Assembly: GCA_029851415.1 (NCBI GenBank)
Contig: CM056741.1
Coordinates: 176,435,021-176,499,020 of the forward strand
Direction of reading: 5' to 3'
Length of the DNA stretch: 64,000 nt
DNA from: Eretmocerus hayati
Lineage: Eukaryota > Arthropoda > Insecta > Hymenoptera > Aphelinidae
This document shows, piece after piece, positions 12,256 to 24,800 of this stretch. The translations under genes and the position numbers were made by a program. The stretch's first letter is position 1. Each line of letters starts with the position of its first letter. Under the pieces are notes generated by a model. The model had not been told where the DNA came from. It saw only the letters and a list, made by a program, of their open reading frames with translations, and made no database searches.

Positions 12256-14232
12256 TTGTGAAGTAACAGACTCGTCTGAACGGCACCGAAAAATTCGGGG
12301 AAATAGTTTCTGAAAATGGCCAACTTCTCTTGTTTCTCCAACTTGGTCTCTTACACCGTCGATTCACATTTTATTACTGAAAATTACCAAAGTTCACAAA
12401 TAATTCCAAGAAATCAATTTTCACTCCGGAGCCGTATTGATTCTAAAATTCCTCGAAAGTTACAAGTATAATGTCGTCTATTATGCAAATATATATAAAG
12501 TATATATAATTATTAACGGATTAACAAAGATATATTAGGACGAGTATGAAACAGTAGATGATACGTTCACTCAACGTGATTTTTTGATTTCCTCAATGCA
12601 CAGCTTAGGACATTACGGATCGTCTGTGCAATATGTTTTTCTCATTCAATACCTCTGTTTTCTTCTTTAGCGGGTAGTTAACATCAATACACGTATTTGC
12701 CTATACACTGTGTACGTGAATTGGGTGATGTTTGTTGAGTCATAATTTTAAAGATACTGTGAGAAAATTCAGAGTACAAGAAATTATAGTGAAGGTTCTT
12801 AGCAAAGGCTTGTCATGAAATCGTCTCTACAAGATTGATAGTTCAATTTGGCAATAAGCCACTCAGTATCAGTCGCGTCGTGTACATGGAAAACTGATGG
12901 ATGCTGATAGTTTGAATTGGAAAGTATGTAATGTTGTTTCTAATTATATCAGAAAATTGCATTTACGTAGCCAAAAATGAATTTTCTTGAATTTAGAAAC
13001 TGCCTCTAAACTTTACTGTATTGGAAATTATAAGATTTTTTCAATCTCTTGTTCCATAAATAGTTGCGAATAAATTGCGAACGGCACCAGCAAATCTTTG
13101 ATACATTCCTCACTCAATATTATTGGAATAGTCATGAATTGTACAGAAATCGATTATCTTGAAAAAATCTTATTCAAGTTACTGTCAGGGTCGAGATAAC
13201 TGCCGTATCCTTGTAATTTCAATATGCTTCATCATAACAAGTTCCAAATCAATAATTATCTCATGAACGTGTTGAGCTCAAATCATACTGCATAGTAAAT
13301 GGTGAGAATTCTGTCATTGCTTGATAACTTTCCATATTTGGGAAGTTCCATCAAATACGATAAGAATTCTCGAATTCAAATATCAACCATCATCTTGTAA
13401 TTATGAAATTTAAGCTTGGCTCATACCGAACGCCAAGGTAGTCATTTGTACAAATTGAATCGAAATCATAGTTAACGAATGATGGGTAGTGATATCATTT
13501 AAGCGAATTTAATTTATCATAGCTTCTTTCTGAGAATACGGTTTACTCAATTATTTAATAAGTCGATATATAGAATAACGATATTGGTCAGGAAAAATTA
13601 TTGAAGTTTTACAAATATGCGATACTCTTAATCAATATATGGTCTCAAAAGATGTTTCATATTCCACAATTATTCTAACTATAGTCAGATGTAAAATCGA
13701 AGGGGTCTGGTGAATACAAACGTGCACGTTACCTACACTAGCGGTGTTATTTGTGTGATTGAAAATTCTTAAACTCCCACCATCCTGATCAACAGCTTTT
13801 GGTTCCTCTATCACTACGGTGTAGCAAGTCATACGATATTTCTCGTAATGAAAGAAACGTCCTATAATGAACCACCACGCGAGTGATGTTGAGCATCAAG
13901 CTTACTCGTCACAATAAATCTGTGACTTAAATTCTCGTGCCGTTTTGCAGATCCTCGACGGATGCTATACTATAGTAACAATTTTACTTTCCAAAAAATA
14001 TATCACGATTGCATGGCATTATTATCTCTATTACCTCTGATTGACTTCCAACTATCAAAATCCGATGATTTGTGGATCCACTTCTTTCATTGATCCAAAG
14101 ATGGACACATTATAACGTCTTTTTCAAATTTCGAAATAACACGTAAATCTGATCAAGTTGTGATCAGATATCCTAAAAGCAGTTTGGTGCACTAGTATTT
14201 CAATCTTTACATTTTAGCACATGGCATTTAGC
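12256..14232. other. fzr 3' flank, no gene seen
   Basis: AT-rich. AATAAA occurs at 13068 and 13913, but the true fzr 3' end cannot be placed. No coding signal. Confidence 0.5.
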
Positions 14233-14237
14233 AGATT

Positions 14238-16879
14238 AGTCCGGCGGCTGCGTAGGTTTCCGTAGGCTTTCGGGTGTCCCCGAATAAACGAAGGTTTTTC
14301 CAACGTATTTTGACCCGCTGAATCCGAATTTCGATAGTGCGAAGTCGAAAAGTCATGCAATAATTTGTTATTAACAAATTATTATAAACAATCAAAAAGT
14401 TGCATGAATCGGTCTGGAAAAATTATTTTCGTATTTTTTGGGCTATTCTGAGTCGAAAAGGTTTCTTGACATTTTTCATGAAAACCCTTAGTTTTCCCGC
14501 AAAAAATTCATAAAGTTTCCAAAAAGTCGAATTTCACGATTTTTGAGAACTTGTAGCGTTGAGTCAAAAAATTTTTTCTTGGCCTACCTTGGCTCAAATT
14601 GCTCCTTCAAGTGTCTACTTTACTTGGAAAAAGCTCAGAAGCCGGAAAAATGCAACTGGTCTTTTCAGCATCGAAAAGAAGTTGACCTGTTTTCGCGGTC
14701 TCTGGTGGCTATCTCCTACCACCAATACACTGAGCTATATAGGCGGCCGTGCTCTTCCGGGTGTCCCCAGATGAACGAAAGCTTCTCCCAAGTATTTTCA
14801 CCCGCTGAGTCCGAATTTTGATGTTGCAAAGTCGAAAAGTCATGCAATAATTTGTTATTAACAAATTATTATGAACAATCAAAAAGTTGCATAAATCGAT
14901 GCGATAAATTTTTTGCCTGTTTTTTGGGCTATTCTAAGCCGAAAAGGTCTCTGCATATTTTCCACGAGAACCCTTAGTTTTTCCGCAGAAATTCCATGAA
15001 GTTTCAACAAATTCGAATTCTGCGATTGCGTGGATCTCAGAGAATGAACGAATATTCTAATGACATTTCCCGTGGCTCCAGTTGATGGTTGTGTAAATCC
15101 ATACTTCTGATGAATAAAACGAGATGAAGATTATACAACTACACTACCGTTCAAATGTCTCAATATACCTGGAAATCAAACTGATCATCTTTAGAAGTGG
15201 ATATCTCAGAACCTATTGGTCGTAGAAAGCTCTGCGTGGTCGCACTTTGTAGCTCATATAAAGTACTGAGAAATGTTTTTTTTCTCAATTTTCCACCCTA
15301 GGTACGAGTGCATGCAACTTTCGACAAAATCTTCAAGCCCATGAAAAGACCTTCATGATTCGTTTTTGAACGTCTCTCAAAGTGGTTCTGATATTGAGAT
15401 ATGACGGATTGATCTGCAGGTGTTTTTCTCTCAAAAAGATACACGATAATCCAACAACGTTGAGGGACAGCCCACGTTGGGGCATCTGACCCTCATTTCT
15501 GCAGAAGTTTGACTCAACATCGGGATAGCCATCGAAGATGAAGATTACCAACCTTGAACTGGGCTATTTCTCATCATTCTTGGATTATCAAGAGACTTTT
15601 GAGAGAAAAACACCCTCACTGAATCAGGTAAATCTCGAAACCAGAACCATTTTCAGAGACATTCAAAAACGAATCTCAAAGGCCTTTTGATGGGCTTGAA
15701 GATGTCATTGGTCTCGCAGCGATCCAACAATCTCTCCAAAATTTGCAGACGTTCGTACCTTGACAGAAAAATTGCGAAAAAAGTAATTTCTGACTCGTGT
15801 GTCTCTGGTATTATATGCAGGACGGAGAACAAAGGGAATAGATTTGAAAGTGCTTGATATGAGCTACAAAATGCGACCACGCAGAGCTTTCTACGACCAA
15901 TAGGTTCTGAGATATCCACTTCTAAATATGATCAGTTTGATTTCCAGGTATATTGAGACATTTGAACGGTAGTGTAGTTGTATAATCTTCATCTCGTTTT
16001 ATTCATCAGAAGTATGGATTTACACAACCATCAACTGGAGCCACGGGAAATGTCATTAGAATATTCGTTCATTCTCTGAGATCCAACGCAATCGCAGAAT
16101 TCGAATTTGTTGAAACTTCATGGAATTTCTGCGGAAAAACTAAGGGTTCTCGTGGAAAATATGCAGAGACCTTTTCGGCTTAGAATAGCCCAAAAAACAA
16201 GCAAAAAATTTATCGCATCGATTTATGCAACTTTTTGATTGTTCATAATAATTTGTTAATAACAAATTATTGCATGATTTTTCGACTTTGCAACATCAAA
16301 ATTCGGACTCAGCGGGTGAAAATACTTGGGAGAAGCTTTCGTTCATCTGGGGACACCCGGAAGAGCACGGCCGCCTATATAGCTCAGTGTATTGGTGGTA
16401 GGAGATAGCCACCAGAGACCGCGAAAACAGGTCAACTTCTTTTCGATGCCGAAAAGACCAGTTGCATTTTTCCGGCTTCTGAGCTTTTTCCAAGTAAAGT
16501 GGACACTTGAAGGAGCAATTTGAGCCAAGGTAGGCCAAAAAAAAATTTTTTGACTCAACGCTACAAGTTCTCAAAAATCGTGAAATTCGACTTTTTGGAA
16601 ACTTTATGAATTTTTTGCGGGAAAACTAAGGGTTTTCATGAAAAATGTCAAGAGACCTTTTCGACTCAGAATAGCCCAAAAAATACGAAAATAATTTTTT
16701 CAGACCGATTCATGCAACTTTTTGATTGTTTATAATAATTTGTTAATAACAAATTATTGCATGACTTTACGACTTCGCACCATCGAAATTCGGATTCAGC
16801 GGGTCAAAATACGTAGGAAAAACCTTCGTTTATTCGGGGACACCCGAAAGCCTACGGAAACCTACGCAGCCGCCGGACT
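14238..16879. mobile_element. 2.64-kb foldback transposon, nearly a full palindrome, TSD AGATT
   Basis: The element opens AGTCCGGCGGCTGCGTAGGT and closes with its exact inverse, ACCTACGCAGCCGCCGGACT. AGATT stands immediately outside each end (14233-14237 and 16880-16884), a 5-bp target duplication. Arms of over 1 kb match almost base for base; the mirrored open frames at 14543-14821 (+) and 16296-16574 (-) are the same sequence read from each arm. Each arm holds two diverged copies of a roughly 510-bp unit containing GAAGTCGAAAAGTCATGCAA and a small TTTGTTATTAACAAA palindrome. A less similar region of about 250 bp near 15400-15640 forms the loop. It encodes no transposase that I can recognise. 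Confidence 0.9.
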
Positions 16880-17124
16880 AGATTTACAGGTCATATTCGG
16901 CTGCCAAAAGCCCAAGAAAAGTTGCAGAACCAATTACTCTTCATTGTCGGAGCATTTGATGCATTTATTACCAAGAAATGTTGAGTCTTGAGATGGCTTG
17001 CCTGTATGGTTCAACAGTTAGCTAGCTGAATTTTAGCTCACAGATATCTAAATTGGCTAGTTTTCCATCTTTCTCTTAGGGATTCCAATGCATTGAAAAA
17101 TCAAATTAGATCTTCTGGCATCAC

Positions 17125-17130
17125 TTTATT
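17125..17130 (-). terminator. Likely polyadenylation signal of Nop58
   Basis: TTTATT on the plus strand reads AATAAA on the minus strand, about 230 bases past the Nop58 stop. No other gene lies between. Confidence 0.5.
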
Positions 17131-17362
17131 GTATCCTTAAAATATAAGCTTTGCAAAATATTTATGTTGTCTCTGAGAAAATTGTAAACTGTCAGAGCCA
17201 GATGAAGGAGAGATAAAAAAACATCTAACAAAAATTCCATTCAGACAAAATAGAGTATTTACATTGTACATTGATAATGCGCAGGTGCACATCTGACAAA
17301 TGCGAAATTCATAGATTTACTTTGAAGTTAGTTTTTTCTTTCATTTTTCATCAAAGCAGCAC

Positions 17363-19745
17363 TCAACTCTCTGCTTCCTCCCCTCCTTCGTCTTTCTTCT
17401 TCTTCTTCTTTTTCTTCTTCTTTTTTGGCTCTGGAATTCAAATTTAGCACAGTTACTATTGTACAACATTTCGGGATAGTTTTTATGGTTACATTTGTGT
17501 TGTAAGCGTTTTTCAAAGCTAAACGTAAAACAAAATTGAAAGTCCAAGCAATCGTGACTTACCATCTTCAGCTTCTACAGTGGCAACTTCTTCTGGCTGC
17601 TCTTCATCCACTATTTCTTCAGGTTCATCTTGCTCCTGTTTTATCTTCTTCTTCTTCTTCTTTTTCTTTTTAATCGTTTCATCGACTACTTCGGCTTCCA
17701 TTTCTTCCTGTGGTTCCTCGGGTTCATTCTTAACTTCAACTTTTATTTCGCCTGACTCACTCTTCTTCTTCTTCTTTTTGGGTTTCTCAGGACTCTCGAT
17801 TGTGGTGTCAATTTCTTCAATAAGAGGTTTCTTATCCATACTTTCAGAGTACTTTCTTTTGACCCCAGATGGCAAAGTAGAATCAGCCGCAGCTGGATAT
17901 TCCAAAACCTCGCTCTTTGCATGGAATTTCTCGAATTTAGCCTTCGCTTTAGCTGTACCACTCAACCGTCTGATATTACCTTCCTCCAGAATTCGAAGCC
18001 GGGATTCGAGCTTCACTTTGTGTTCAGCACCAAGTTCAAAGCTTGCGTCTTCTCCTAATGCATCCAGTCTGGTACAGAGAGATGCCTTAGCCGCTAACAT
18101 ACGAGAAAGTTTACCCTTATTTTTGGTTGTTGCCTGCAGATGATGAACAAGAAATGGTTATTTATTAAACTAACTGATTTTGATGAGGGGGAAATGAAAA
18201 TTTATAAGATGACAGTTTTGTGAGTCGATGATACTCTGATATCATGAACTTGAATTAGATGTGAAGAATGTAAGCTCACCTGGCCCACGAGCTGTGCATG
18301 GTAGATGAGACCATACTTGGGTGTGTCTTTCTTTGTTTTGAGGGCCCTGAAAAGAGCTTTCTCGGCCCCAAGAATCTGCAATGTTGATGCTGGATGCTTT
18401 GCCAAGTTGATCAAAGAGCCAGCATGAGAAATGAGTCGAGCTCCCACCAAATCACCAACTAATACTGTGAGATTTGGGGCTACAGCCATCATTCGAGTTT
18501 TGAGATAATCATACAGTTGTGCTCTGTATGACGAAATTTCTATGACCTAAGCAACAAGAGAATCAACTAATTTATATTGCCCCTTGCCTGACAGTAATGA
18601 TGGGGTGCCTAAATCATTCTTACCTGATCACATAAGTGCTGGATGTTGATAATGTCATCTTCGGAAATTTCCGTACCCATGGATATTTCTGCTGCCTCTT
18701 TCACTTTTTCTTCTACATCCTCTGGCAGTATGTCTGATAAATCAGATTTAATGGCATTCTCTCTGGTACCAATGATTTTTACAGTTTTTACAAAAGCAAC
18801 ATTATCTGAAATGATTTTCCCCAACTCTGGGAAATGCCATCCATACCTGAATATTGAAAACTATAGAGTTATCTGTTCATGAGATGCTGTTCCAGAAGAA
18901 AGAAGAATGTCAAGAACTCTCACCATTCACGACACCTCATTACATAGTTGTTTAATTCTTTGTCAAGATCATCTAACAGACAAACAGCCTGGATGATCAT
19001 TGTGTCAATCTTGTCTGGAGAGAATTTGAGCTTATACCTAGAAAGACTATGAGCTAATCCTAAAGCCATGGCAGTCATTTCTTTTTTGGGTAGACCAGCG
19101 AGTAGACTGTCCATTTGACTGCGAATACACCTCATCAACTCTTGAATTGATGTATTGCTCACACATGACAAATTCAATTTGTCTTTAATAGCATTTCCAA
19201 GCTTAGCATCAGCCACAGCTAACTGCTCTTGAACTTCTGCACATTGTTTCTTCAACATCTTCTTCAGAGACTTGCATAATTTACCCTCGACTGCTGCTGT
19301 TGTAGCAGCAAGGGCTTCTGTTGTGTCAGCAAATTTCTCAAAATGCTTCAACTTGAGTCTACAGAGCAGGCATGTAATTATCAGCTATGACAGTCCAGAT
19401 GATCAATGATTAAATCTAAGAAAACGTCAACTTACAATTTGTTTGCTTTTTCCGGCGTCTCAAAATCGAGATACAGGTTATCTGTTTTTGAAAGTTTGTT
19501 TTCATCCAGAAGCTGTAATGTTCCATTACAAGATTAGATCTCATTTTCAATTGAACATAAGAAATGACTATATTGCTAGTTATGTGAGTGTTTTGATTAC
19601 AAATTTATTAAAATGTGTTATGATCAAGCGTGAGAGCACGTGCGCTTGGTAGAGGTTATGATTTCCATGTAATAATAAAAACAATTGCGAATCAACTCAC
19701 TTTGAAGATAGCGTACCCCGCCGGGGTTTCAAATAAAATTAACAT
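17363..19745 (-). CDS. Nop58: Nop58, core protein of box C/D snoRNPs (complete, 7 exons)
   Basis: Minus-strand exons are 19745-19701, 19512-19436, 19358-18924, 18846-18624, 18546-18280, 18133-17563 and 17430-17363. They join in frame to 561 codons plus stop (human NOP58 is 529). The protein joins fibrillarin, Nop56 and the 15.5K protein on box C/D snoRNAs in the nucleolus, guiding rRNA 2'-O-methylation. It starts [15 protein letters not shown], typical of the NOP5 N-terminus. A coiled-coil/NOSIC region follows, with [14 protein letters not shown] sequence (here [20 protein letters not shown]) and [19 protein letters not shown], then [12 protein letters not shown] at 187-198. The Nop RNA-binding domain has [15 protein letters not shown] and [11 protein letters not shown] at 320-330. 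The tail is acidic and lysine-rich, with K runs ending [19 protein letters not shown]. Nop56 would have a different N-terminus. Exon 1 codes only 15 residues and was found by extending the family alignment from memory; the frame confirms it. Confidence 0.96.
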
Positions 19746-21294
19746 CTTGATTATCTGTTGAATACACTAAATATTCATTGAACTGACACCGCACAGGATC
19801 TAAATAAAAACAGAGCTATTAGCGGCCAAACATGTTCGACACGATTTCGAGCCACGCGGACTGACGCGCGCTAGATGTTGGTACACATTCGTGGATGCGG
19901 AATTTGGTTGGTACTCGTGCTTGATTTTGAACGCGATCGTACACATCATTTCGGTGTCTTCAAAATTGCCAAAATTACGCTGCTGAGATTAGCAGAATCC
20001 TTTCTCAAACGAATTTTATGAAATTTGAAATATTATAATTTTTCATTATAATGAAAATAAAATTATATGTTTCCAAAATCACACATTCATCAAAACCAAA
20101 TTTTGATCAGAAAATCTTCAATCTTTTTCAATAACAAGTCAGTTTTTCTTCATCAAGTTCAGTATCTCTTCCTCTCAGGATTTATAAAATTTTAAGAAAA
20201 AAAGGCTCTCATAGATGGTTTGTACTTCTTTGGATCCACTTCAGAAATATGGAGGACTTTGACAAGAACGTCATTTGAAGTTCTAAATCGATTGGTTGAT
20301 ACGCAATTTCTGCTAGAACGCTTTTTGTATGAGGGAAAATTGAAAAAGGTGGGTGATTCTGAGATAACTTATATGCATTTGATGTCCTGGCCTCGCATTC
20401 ATATTAAATGACCAAATATGATGAGTCTAACGATAATATCCACTATATTCTATTGAAATGAAGATGTCCCAATAGTTCCAGGAGCGGATATAAGTTTAAT
20501 GTGGATCTGAGCTTATCAAAAGTGGTCAAAATGTCCTTACCGTGGCTTGCCGTGGCATGTCCTAAATGGAGTTGCACATTTATGGTTTACCGGATATTCA
20601 TTCAATCTCGGTTCCGCGCCACTCAAACATCAAAATTGGGTTATGAAAAGGTGATATCATGTACAAATCTAGTATCAAGTCTCGCTTCAAAATAGTCAAA
20701 ACACAGCCGACATTCTGTCTTGGAATTTTGCAAAATTTCCTAATGCTTCTCGATAATAATTTGACTACGGGTCAGCGAATCGCTTCAAACGGCTCTATAA
20801 CGACAGAAATTGATTACTAATACACCAAAAAACAAAATTCTACCAACAGCGGAATGATGAATTACGTGAACAGCTTCCCACGCGATGATTTATGGACAAT
20901 TTTTCCGTTGCAAAATAAGAATTGTCCTTACAATTGTCCTCATTCTCTATGGGCTGGAATTTTCAGTCAAACTCGATGGGCTGTTTCCTCTTCGGATGGA
21001 AATTCCACCCGCTTAAGATGGAAATCCACCCCAAGAAATGTAGAGTGCACGTGACGATAGATCATAGTCATCTTTTCTCGGGTAAAAACACATTTTGAGA
21101 GGAGTCAAGGGACTGACAATTCTGGCCACTCAATTATACGACACTCTTCAAGTACCAGGCAATTTGAAATACTTATCCATCCCTGTAATTATTCACATCT
21201 CGAAATCAAAATCCACGTAGCATCTATTATTTACTTTGCACGCATCACCCATCTCCTGGACCGGAATGATCGGGGCCTTTTTGGCCTCTTCAGA
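19746..21294. other. Nop58 upstream region, no gene seen
   Basis: Should contain the Nop58 promoter just above 19745; GCGGCCAAACATG and GACGCGCGCTAGATG near 19830-19875 are GC-richer. ACGCTGCTGAGATTAGCAGA near 19978 recurs in diverged form at 23115, marking a dispersed repeat. Confidence 0.45.
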
Positions 21295-21419
21295 GTCAAC
21301 TGGGGTAACTTTGGGACACTTTCGACTTTTTTTGTCATTGTTTCATCGTAACCTCCTCGAGCTTCACGAAAAACAATGACAAAAAAAGTCGAAAGTGTTT
21401 CAAAGTTACCCCAGTTGAC
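21295..21419. repeat. 125-bp palindrome with GTCAACTGGGGTAAC ends
   Basis: GTCAACTGGGGTAACTTTGG at the left and CAAAGTTACCCCAGTTGAC at the right, with AAAAAAAGTCGAAAGTGT pairing inside. The ends match the termini of the 2373-4912 element, so this is probably a minimal member of that family. Confidence 0.75.
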
Positions 21420-21848
21420 GGTGACTCACATGTTTGACGCGCCCTAAAGCAGGCTAGGACTAGGGCAGTTGACGTGAATCGTTCCATATCCCTTTTAAAA
21501 GCTTCCTTTCTCCAAAACTATTTCTATGAATATCAATATTCGTTCTCGCTAATGGTAGAGTATAATAATTCGTTATAATTTTTATCATATAGCGCTGTGA
21601 GGAAGCATTCTGCTCATTACTTTTAGCAGCGTAGTTTTAGTTAAGTGTGCGCAACTGTTTAATCTGTTTCTGAATAATTCTCAACTTCTCCACAGTAACT
21701 ACTAATTGAACTAATGAGTCGCAGTTTCCTGTAGAAAGAGCACCAAATGCAACGTACGTCACTTTTGCTCTGGTAGGAAATCAGTATAAAATGGTATGCT
21801 GAAAACGCTCTACCCGCTCTCTGAAGAAGTAGAAAAAATTCCGACAAG

Positions 21849-24800
21849 ATGATCAACAAAGACTTCACAGTATTTGCGATCTGCTTCATTTCTGTGGTAA
21901 GTCACGGTTCAAAAAATTATCTCTCTATATTATAGATACACGAATGCTACCACCATTATACAACCTAAAACAGAACAGAAACTCATCGGTCGAGCCTTAT
22001 CTCACTTGTCCCAATTTACTTATAGGAAACATTGGATCTTTCGTGCTCTGCCCTATTGTCTTTCATGAAAATTAGATCAAAGCGCCACTATAATTTCATT
22101 CCATCCCATTTCATTTCCTTGATTGACTGAAGATCAATTCTGAGAATATCTTAACATCGTTGATATTTTTGTCGCACTCTCCAAAGAGAAAGCTTTGTAT
22201 TCGGTTCAGTAAATGTTTGATCAATTATTTCCGATTCAATTCAATATTTACTTCAACAGAATTCTTCTCATCACAATAATGCTTAAACCATTTTGTTCCT
22301 CTCGCCAAATCTAACGATAGTGAGTAATACTTTCCCTCCCAAAGTCTTCCAAACCCTTCGAGGGATTCATTTCTCCGTCTCTTCGTCTGTTGTTTTTTTC
22401 GCAACGCTTTTTCTTCTACACTCCACTTGATCGATTTTTGCCTCTCTAAGAGTTGTAGAGAACCGATCAGAGATGAAACCAGGGAATCGGCGGCTCTCCC
22501 TGCCAATCGAATTTGATTTAGAGGTTTTTTGGGGTAAAACCGCTAAAATTGTGTATTTTCATAGTAAAATATCTTCTTCTAACTTGATCTTACGGGAATC
22601 TGGGTTATTTAAGTTATGTTTTTTGGCTGATTCTATCGATTGGTTGATATCAAAATGCCATTTAATCTCCATAAATCTAGATTTTTAGGAAAAACGGGAA
22701 TTCTCAGAAAAAAACTCGATTTTGAGGATATTGAAACCAATTGTATCAAAATTCCGTTTCAAACAAACTACAGACATTGCTAAGAATTCCGCTGGTCTAC
22801 CTCTTAAACTAATTCATTCAAATTCTAATGAATTAAATTGATAACCCTTCGGCATTCTAAATCGATTGGTTGATACAGAATTTTTTAGATATTCGTTCTA
22901 ATATAATCAAATTCAAAAGGTATAGTCGGATAAAATGGCAAAATCGGCCCCAGGCTACATCACCAGGAGACTTATGAGGTTCAGTTGGTAGATGTAGAAC
23001 ATATACCTCCAAAAAAAATTTCAGGGCCTTAGACCTCTCCAGACCGACATACACTCAAAACATCGATATTTATTTCAGTGTGGCGAGACCAATCGATCAA
23101 GAAATCTAGAAAATACGCTGCTAAATGTTATTAGCAGAATGCTTTCTCAAAGCATTATCACCTGAATTTTCTCTTTCTTGATGGTGACTAACAATTGAAT
23201 AACAATTCTCTTTCTTTTCTTCCTCGTGTCGTTCGGAAACTTTTCAACGGTTTTGACGATCGTGTGACATTTTGAATAGTTCTTCAACGTTCTTCTGCGT
23301 CGAGTCTTGTTTATTTTGCCCATTAGTTTGTCATCCTCCCGGAGAGAAAATCATTATCAATTATTCCTTGTCTCATATTTCTGTTATATTTCCTTCAATA
23401 AAATCTCTTCTTTCCTCAAAAGTCCTGAATGTTCATCGACATACTACAGTTTTTTTTTCAGTCAATTTATTATTTCATTGTTGCACAAAAATTTTCTTTG
23501 GAACTGAATGGTTGAGGATTTATGGTAAGAGATGTAATAAAATTGAAAGGAGAAATAGGATTTTTCCTAGTAAAAATCATTGAGGGTGACGAACTAATCG
23601 ATGGAATGAGCTAAATATAGACTCTGCTCACCGCTCACTGATTCTTCATAGTCTCTCAAAATTTCAAGACGATCGGTGGAAATGCCTAAGAGTTTTCGGA
23701 TGCCATAGGAGAGGTAAATGGAAAAATGCGTAGATTGCGTATAGTGCTGAGCAAAGGCTTCGATCAAGGAACACCTTTATTAACTGTATAAGGCTGGATG
23801 TCTCGCACTCAACTTCGCAATATCTCGAACTAAACTGTTGTTCTTTAACTCAGTCGCAAAGTGGAATAAGAAGGCTGTGAGGAACACGGTCGTTGAGAAC
23901 TCGGATGCCCTGATTGGAAAAGTACACTTTTTCATACTCAAATACCGGTAAAATCAATTTTTGTATTACTTTACAGGACAATCTGATACCGTTTGTCGGA
24001 AGAAGGGGTCTTGTTCGAGATATCTGCACGAGAAAAATGGCTTTTTCCGATTCTCTTGGCAATTTTGTCGAACTTTTTCGTCTCAGGAGCGCACCGTGGA
24101 AGTTCTTCCAAAAATCATCGGAATTGGCATTTTTTTCAAGCTCAAATTGGGAAGATTCAGATCCGTACTGATGAAAATCAGTAATGCCATCTTGAAGTAC
24201 GTGAAACGACTTTTGGAATAAGCTCTGATAAAGTCCTTTTTGGTTATCTAGAGCTTCGTAGATCCACTTACAAAATGGGGAAAAAAATTTGGGAGGCCTG
24301 AAACTTTTGACAGGCAGTGTATATAGCCATTTTGTCCCGTTCTTGGTCAATTTGATGCAGTTATCAGCCGCCCCCCCCTGCGGAAGCGCACTCTTTCAAG
24401 TTTCTGAACGTGTTTCCAACGCGTAACCAGTGTGATTTGCTTTAAATTGACCACTCAAAGAAGTCAATTTTATGTATTAGGAGCTTGAACATAGCAGGTT
24501 CAAACCGCAAAAAAGTCCAAGGCACCAATTTCGTGAACGTGGAGTTCCTGTGGACCCAAAGGCGATTTTTGAGAGTGAACCTGAAAGGTAATTTTTGAGA
24601 CTGAATGTTCCAAGGGAGATAACATGTGTTCATCGTATTTTTCAACGTAGGAACCGAATCCGTTGTCATTTTAGGTCCCAAACCTTCACGACTTCTTGCT
24701 GGACTAGGGAAATCCATTCACGGAATCTATTTCACGGAATTGGCACCTTGGATATTATTCTCGTCGTTTATCAGCTCTGTTTCTCGTCCTAATAAGTCAA

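Noticed and set aside
14543..14821. 92-codon frame, nearly identical to 16296-16574 on the minus strand
   Set aside because: Both are the same repeat read from the two arms of a palindromic element. No transposase motif, and the frame runs through the arm modules.
17580..18143. 187-codon frame on the plus strand
   Set aside because: Antisense of Nop58 exon 6; its Phe/Ser runs are the complement of the lysine/glutamate-rich tail.
17564..19700. Box C/D snoRNAs in the Nop58 introns
   Set aside because: Nop58 introns host such RNAs in some animals, so all introns were read on the minus strand. No convincing RUGAUGA/CUGA pair with terminal stem was found.
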